A DNA stretch of 64,000 bases from Actinomortierella ambigua. Taxonomy: Eukaryota; Mortierellomycota; Mortierellomycetes; Mortierellales; Mortierellaceae. Location: assembly GCA_016098155.1 (NCBI GenBank), contig JAAAJB010000030.1, positions 38,383 to 102,382 of the forward strand, in the 5' to 3' direction. Below the pieces are notes generated by a model that was given only the letters and a program-made list of their open reading frames with translations, was not told where the DNA came from and ran no database searches. Made by a program: the position numbers and the translations under genes. Shown piece after piece: positions 59,428 to 64,000 of the stretch (its first letter is position 1; each line of letters begins with the position of its first letter).

Positions 59428-62400
59428 CTACTGCGCTCCAATAGATCCTGCCCGCAGGAACCCCACCAGTGCCTGGTAGAGTCGATCGGCCTCTGGGACC
59501 GGGTTCTCATGCTGGTGCTTGCGCTTCAGCAATCCATTACTCCGCAGTTGGTCCATCAAAGAATTGGCTTGCCTATCAGTGTTGTTGTTTTTGTTTTGCG
59601 TGTGTTAGATAGATTGTTCCATGGTATGTATGAAATGTGTACGTGATTGTACAACCAATATCAAAGTACACCTCTTCTCTCTCCTTCTTTCTTTCTCTCT
59701 CTCACTCTCACACACACACTCTCTCTCACTCTCACTCTCTCACTCTCTTTCTCTCTACCCATCAATCTTCTTTTCTTTTTTTACCTTTCTGCGTTTGCGC
59801 GCGTCTGTTCGGGATTGGCAGGGCAAACCGCTATCCGCTGGAAGAATCGCCCAGCCAAGGCATCAAACTGAAACTCGAGTTGACGTCGAGCCAATACCAC
59901 CTTTGCCATGGGCGCACCACCCAGTGCCGCAGCTACCAACGTCATGCTGCCGTCGCCACCGTCGCTATCCGTCGTGGTCGTGGTCGTGGTCGTGCTCATG
60001 GACATGGACATGGTTGCACCAGGACTGCTCCCAAACGCGCCTGCGCCTCCTCCTCGTTCTCCTCCTTCTCCATTGCTGCCCGCAACACTCGACGGCACCT
60101 TGTCCCCGCCCCACCAGACCTTGATCAGTCGACCAAGGGCCATGATCCAGGACTCAAAGACAATCGGATGGGTTTCCATCAGGACCTGGGGTGGTAGGTC
60201 GAGAAGCTGGCCCAGCTGGCTGCGCAGCGCTGGAAGACCGAATCGATCGAAATGCGCCCACAGGAAATGAGAGATCATGGCGGGCGGAGGAGGAGGAGGA
60301 GGAAGAGAAGGAACGGAGGATGAAGACTGCCGCAGACCATGGTGAGCGTCCTGCGAGGCTGAGGGTGATGTCGAGTTGCTGTAGTTGGACATCGACATTG
60401 GAGAGGTCATCAAAGTAGAGGGCGGTGAACCCTGGCCGTGGAAAACTGGAAGAAGAGGAGGGTGGGCAGGTGATGGTGGAGTCAACAAGGAAGACACCGC
60501 CATTCTCGCCTCGTCATTCGCCTTGATTGATGAAGACAACCAGTCGTTGGGCTGGCCTTGACTGTCAAGTATCACAAAGGAGAAGTCGCGTAGGATGCGC
60601 TGGATCGTCTCAAAGTAGTCACCCCATTGTCCTGTCAGTGAGGCGGCATCAAAGTAGATGGACATGGCCTGTTGGCTAATCGTCATCTTGGACTCTTGAT
60701 ACTCTGTCGGATGGAAGAGCTCGAGAACAATATGGGCAGGAATGGAATGAGGTTCACGAGCAAGGATTGATTGCACTTGGCTAAAGTAGGAAATGATGGG
60801 AGTGGGGTGGGGGAGGAAGAGGAACTGTTAGCCTCTCGTCTCTCGGCGTGATCTAGCAAACATATCGTGTCACCCTCTCTAACTGTCTGCTCCAACTCAA
60901 TGACTTACATCTCAAAGTCGATCATGTCCAGAATAGTAGTGATGCTTCCTGATCGTGCAATGAGGCTCTGCGCCGTTTCGAAATCTTGAAGCACCGGCGT
61001 CCTCAAGCTCGTAAACGACCGCCGCTTTGACTCATTGAATGTCAGCGTCAATCGCTCCAACATTTGACGACGCCCACTGGCTCGGACAGCTTTGAATCCT
61101 TCGTAAGCTTCGGGCCCACAGTGCACCATCGAGCGATCAAACACTGTCGGGAAGAGCGCCATGTGCACCAAAGCCCACCACGGAGCATCCTCTCCTGCAT
61201 CTGCCGCCGTCTTGACCGATGCATTGTGGGACGCTGGCGGCGAAGACAAGAGTCCAACCAAGGTCCTGGCCATTCGAAGACCCTGTACGTGATCCCAGTC
61301 CATCACACAGCTCATGATCTGCGACAGCGAGGCAATGTCCATCGTCACAGGGTCCCGAAGAGCCATGTCTGAGATCTCATCAAAACGCTCCACCAAAGCA
61401 TGTGCCTGACGACTCCGTGCAAGCTTCACAAACTGGGCGTGCTTGGTCACATTGGCAATCTGTCGCTCCAAGTTGGTAGGCAGAGGTCGAGTGGCTAATC
61501 GCATAGGGAAACCGGGCGGAAGTTGCTTGAGCGTGTAACGCTCAAAGTCCTCGATAAAGGCCGCCAAGTGGGCAGGGTCCAGCTTCTGATCACATAGCAA
61601 GGCCATCTCGTTGTTGATACTTTTGGCCGATGGAGACCGCGAACGGGACCTGTCGGTTGAAATCACCTGTGCTGAGAATCGACGTCGGCGCGGGGAAAGA
61701 GTATCACCATCCTGTTGGTGAGGGACTTGCAGCTGATCGCCTGCTGGATAGGCTGGTGAGACTGGGGTGGTGGGTGCGGATGTTCGGGCAAGTTTCCATG
61801 AATTGGAAGAGAGACCCGCTGGTGGCAGATTCATCATCATATCGAGCATCTCCCTTGGATTGATGTGAGCGTGGCCCTGGCTGCTTTTTGCCTCCTTGTC
61901 ACCGGGTCCGCCCTTCCACTTTGTCTTCTTATCATTGTCCTCTTCGTGTTCGCCCGAACGTACCCAATCCAGCAGCTGATCGCATACATCCGTCAGATTG
62001 CGATGATATAGACTGCGCTCCACCCCATACTCTCTTGAATAATTGTTGCCCGGGTCGCGGTGAGGCGCAAGAGTGTCGAGGGTGGATGGCCGCAAGGTAT
62101 GCGTTGCGAGAACACCGGCGCTAGTCACCGTCAAGAACGTGCCCGGATCTTGGTTGGACGAGACTATCTGGGCAATCGAAGCGTCGGACATGTCCCTGAC
62201 AATCGCCACCTGGGTTCCTTTAACAACCTTGTGATGCGATCCAGATGCCACCTTGCTATTGTAGCCAACCCCTTGATAGTGTGGAAGGTGGCTCATCGAA
62301 TGTGAGGCAGCCGAAAGTGATGATACGTCGGCCACCGAGCGGCGCATGGTCCCCAGCTTTGCGAGCTCCAATGTCATGGCTGCTGTGGCAGCTGAGGAGG

Positions 62401-63876
62401 AGCTGATACTGTTGCTGTTGCTACTAGGACTTGCCAAATGCCCGCCAGACAACGGTCGCATCCGTGATGATCCAGGTCGTGTGGCTCCTGTTCCCGACCC
62501 TGCTACGAATTCGTCCTCGTCCAAGGACCACTGAATGCCCAGCTTCCAGACTTGGAACGCACGATCACGTGAGCTGGATGAAATGATGTCACAATGAGTG
62601 TTGGACCACGCCAGCGACTGGTAGAACCCTTGGCCATACTCGCCCAGCTCGACCATGGCTCGCGACTGGAAACGCAGGTCCCATACCTTAATCTGGCCAT
62701 CATCACCACAGGAGGCAAGCCAGTAAGGGATATAGGGGCTCCACTGGATGTCACGTATAGGCCCACGATGAGCCTCAGCAAGCAATGTGGCTTCCGAATC
62801 GCCGCTCCCTTGCCGCCAGTCCATGATTCTCAACTGCCGATCCATGCCTCCAAATGCATACAATGACGAGTCGGGATATGGAGCGAGCTGGGCTGCATAG
62901 ATAGCCTGGGATGTGATGCAACTCCTGTGCTCAGGGACGAATGGCCGATGAACGTTCCAAAGGCTAACGCTTGCTCCCGCTACTGTAAGAAAGAGGGATG
63001 GATCGGGTGCGAACTGCACCCGGTTCACACGAGTTGTAGTCGCCACATAGGTTCCTGGTGACTCTGACAGCTATTGGCCCAAAATAAGACAAAGTCTTGT
63101 TATTAACTTTCAAGGTTCGACCAAGAGGACATGCACTATTTTTTTTTTCTTTTTTGTTCACACTCCTGAAGTACCTTGTTGGGTTGTAAAGTCTGAAACG
63201 AATCCTTGAGCAGTAGGCTTTGAGAGGGATCCGAAGAAGACAGGGCGGCAGAATCAACCTGGAACAACTGTACTACCCCATTAGCGCCCCCTGTCAACAT
63301 ATGACTTGACGACCATGCCAATGAGTAGATAGGGGTAGGGTGAGGCAACGATGCCTTGAGCTAGCAGGCAATGAATCAATCACAGCCAATTGAGTGAGGC
63401 ACGAGTACAAACAACAAAAACATAAAAGTGAGCAAATGGCCCTGCACTCTCCTTCCGCCAACAATCTGTGGTCATAATAGCATGACATGCACCAAGGAAT
63501 ATCACCCATACCGTCAGCGGCTCAACCTTGCTCCCTGTGGCCAAGCGTAGGCTGGCGTAGTCGTAAAAATAGATCCTGTTATTACTCTTGGCGGCCGACG
63601 CTATGGCTAAGATGGGCTCAGCCTGGGAAGGAAAAACGCGCCGAAGAAAGGGTCCTCTGTTAATGAAGGGGGGTCTGGGCTTTTGGGAAGGAAGGACTGT
63701 TCACACAAAATGGTCGTGGATACCGTCAAGTTCCAGTGTGTGAACATAGAGGAAACAACCCCCAAGCACAGCAACGCTATGGGCATACCTGGGAGGGTGA
63801 CTGGGCAAAAGCAGTAAAGTACTTTTGATCATCGAGGATTTGGTGGTACGAGGATTCTAAACGGCCATCCGAGAGA
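59428..63876 (-). CDS. Large WD40-repeat protein with helical C-terminal region (5' end missing)
   Basis: Minus-strand exons 63876-63789, 63622-63512, 63360-63175, 63070-60909, 60780-59785 and 59572-59428 join in phase, giving at least 1228 residues. The start lies beyond the right edge. WD40 blades are seen as IYSLAWSSSHMLTGGANGVVQLF, VQFAPDPSLFLTVAGASVSLW, DSSLYAFGGMDRQLRIMDWR, IRDIQWSPYIPYWLASCGDD with GQIKVWDLR, and SLAWSNTHCDIISSSSRDRAF with QVWKL. After Ser-rich spacers come helical segments (LAAFIEDFERYTLKQLPPGF, LIARSGSITTILDMIDFE, QSILAREPHSIPAHIVLELF) reaching the C-terminus. I see no zinc finger or enzyme motif. This is a scaffold architecture similar in outline to coat/SEA-complex or E3-adaptor proteins, but I cannot name the family. 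Confidence 0.8.
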
Positions 63877-64000
63877 CTGCAACGAAGAGAGGGCCAAAAA
63901 AAAAAAAAAAAAAAAAAAAAGGGAAACAAAACAAAAAACGACCAAAAAAACTTTCGGAGGGGGGAGGGTAAAACACGAGGGGGCCATATCGGGGAAGGGG
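63877..64000. other. Intron of the WD40 gene running off the window
   Basis: The acceptor CAG at 63879-63877 on the minus strand is preceded by a long T-run on that strand (63896-63920, A on the plus strand), typical of a polypyrimidine tract. The next upstream exon lies outside the window. Confidence 0.6.

Noticed and set aside
1..64000. CRISPR arrays, tRNA/rRNA genes, transposon ends
   Set aside because: On reading I found no spaced direct-repeat array, no convincing tRNA T-loop/A-box pair, and no reverse transcriptase, integrase or terminal repeats. A computed tRNA or repeat scan could still find a small one.

Overview
The window is nuclear DNA of a filamentous fungus. Genes are split by introns with GTAAGT/GTATGT-type donors and pyrimidine-rich acceptors. 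The gene set includes a type I fungal fatty acid synthase, a Zn2Cys6 transcription factor, bystin, a chitin-deacetylase-like NodB protein and mitochondrial ATP synthase subunit e. Long gene-free stretches are full of microsatellites and homopolymers, and several proteins carry polyglutamine tracts. A beta-alpha fused FAS, a TKL kinase of the type expanded in early-diverging fungi, and an O-fucosyltransferase-like protein point to Mucoromycota, most likely a Mortierella relative. That placement is an inference. Two 10-N runs (8123-8132 and 37866-37875) are assembly gaps.

Layout. 1-12474 (+): most of a giant single-chain fatty acid synthase, N-terminus off the left edge, with two tandem ACP domains. 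17452-12839 (-): a four-exon Zn2Cys6 transcription factor that converges on it. 17453-22427: about 5 kb with no supported gene. 22428-24236 (+): bystin/ENP1. 25248-26991 (+): NodB polysaccharide deacetylase. 26992-33389: 6.4 kb without a supported gene. 33390-34321 (+): small secreted Ala/Lys-rich protein with a TATA box. 34703-36351 (+): WDR92/DNAAF10-like WD40 protein. 36352-41707: 5.4 kb of mostly pyrimidine-rich DNA. 41708-46105 (+): USP8-dimerisation-type N-terminus followed by a long Q/S/T/D-rich tail. 52744-47176 (-): TKL protein kinase joined to ankyrin repeats and polyQ. 54105-55404 (+): ATP synthase subunit e. 57799-55730 (-): type II membrane protein of O-fucosyltransferase type. 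63876-59428 (-): 3' part of a large WD40 protein whose start lies off the right edge.

The genes do not form an operon or an evident metabolic cluster. Most are housekeeping functions (lipid synthesis, ribosome assembly, respiration, chaperone adaptor, wall/secretory enzymes) set among signalling and regulatory genes with low-complexity regions. I rebuilt the exon structures by checking that splice phases agree and that the joined protein resembles its family. No transcript data were available. The most interesting items are the fused FAS with near-identical duplicated ACP cores, the WDR92 orthologue in an apparently non-flagellate fungus, the kinase-ankyrin protein, the USP8-dimer/polyQ protein, and the secreted helical protein.
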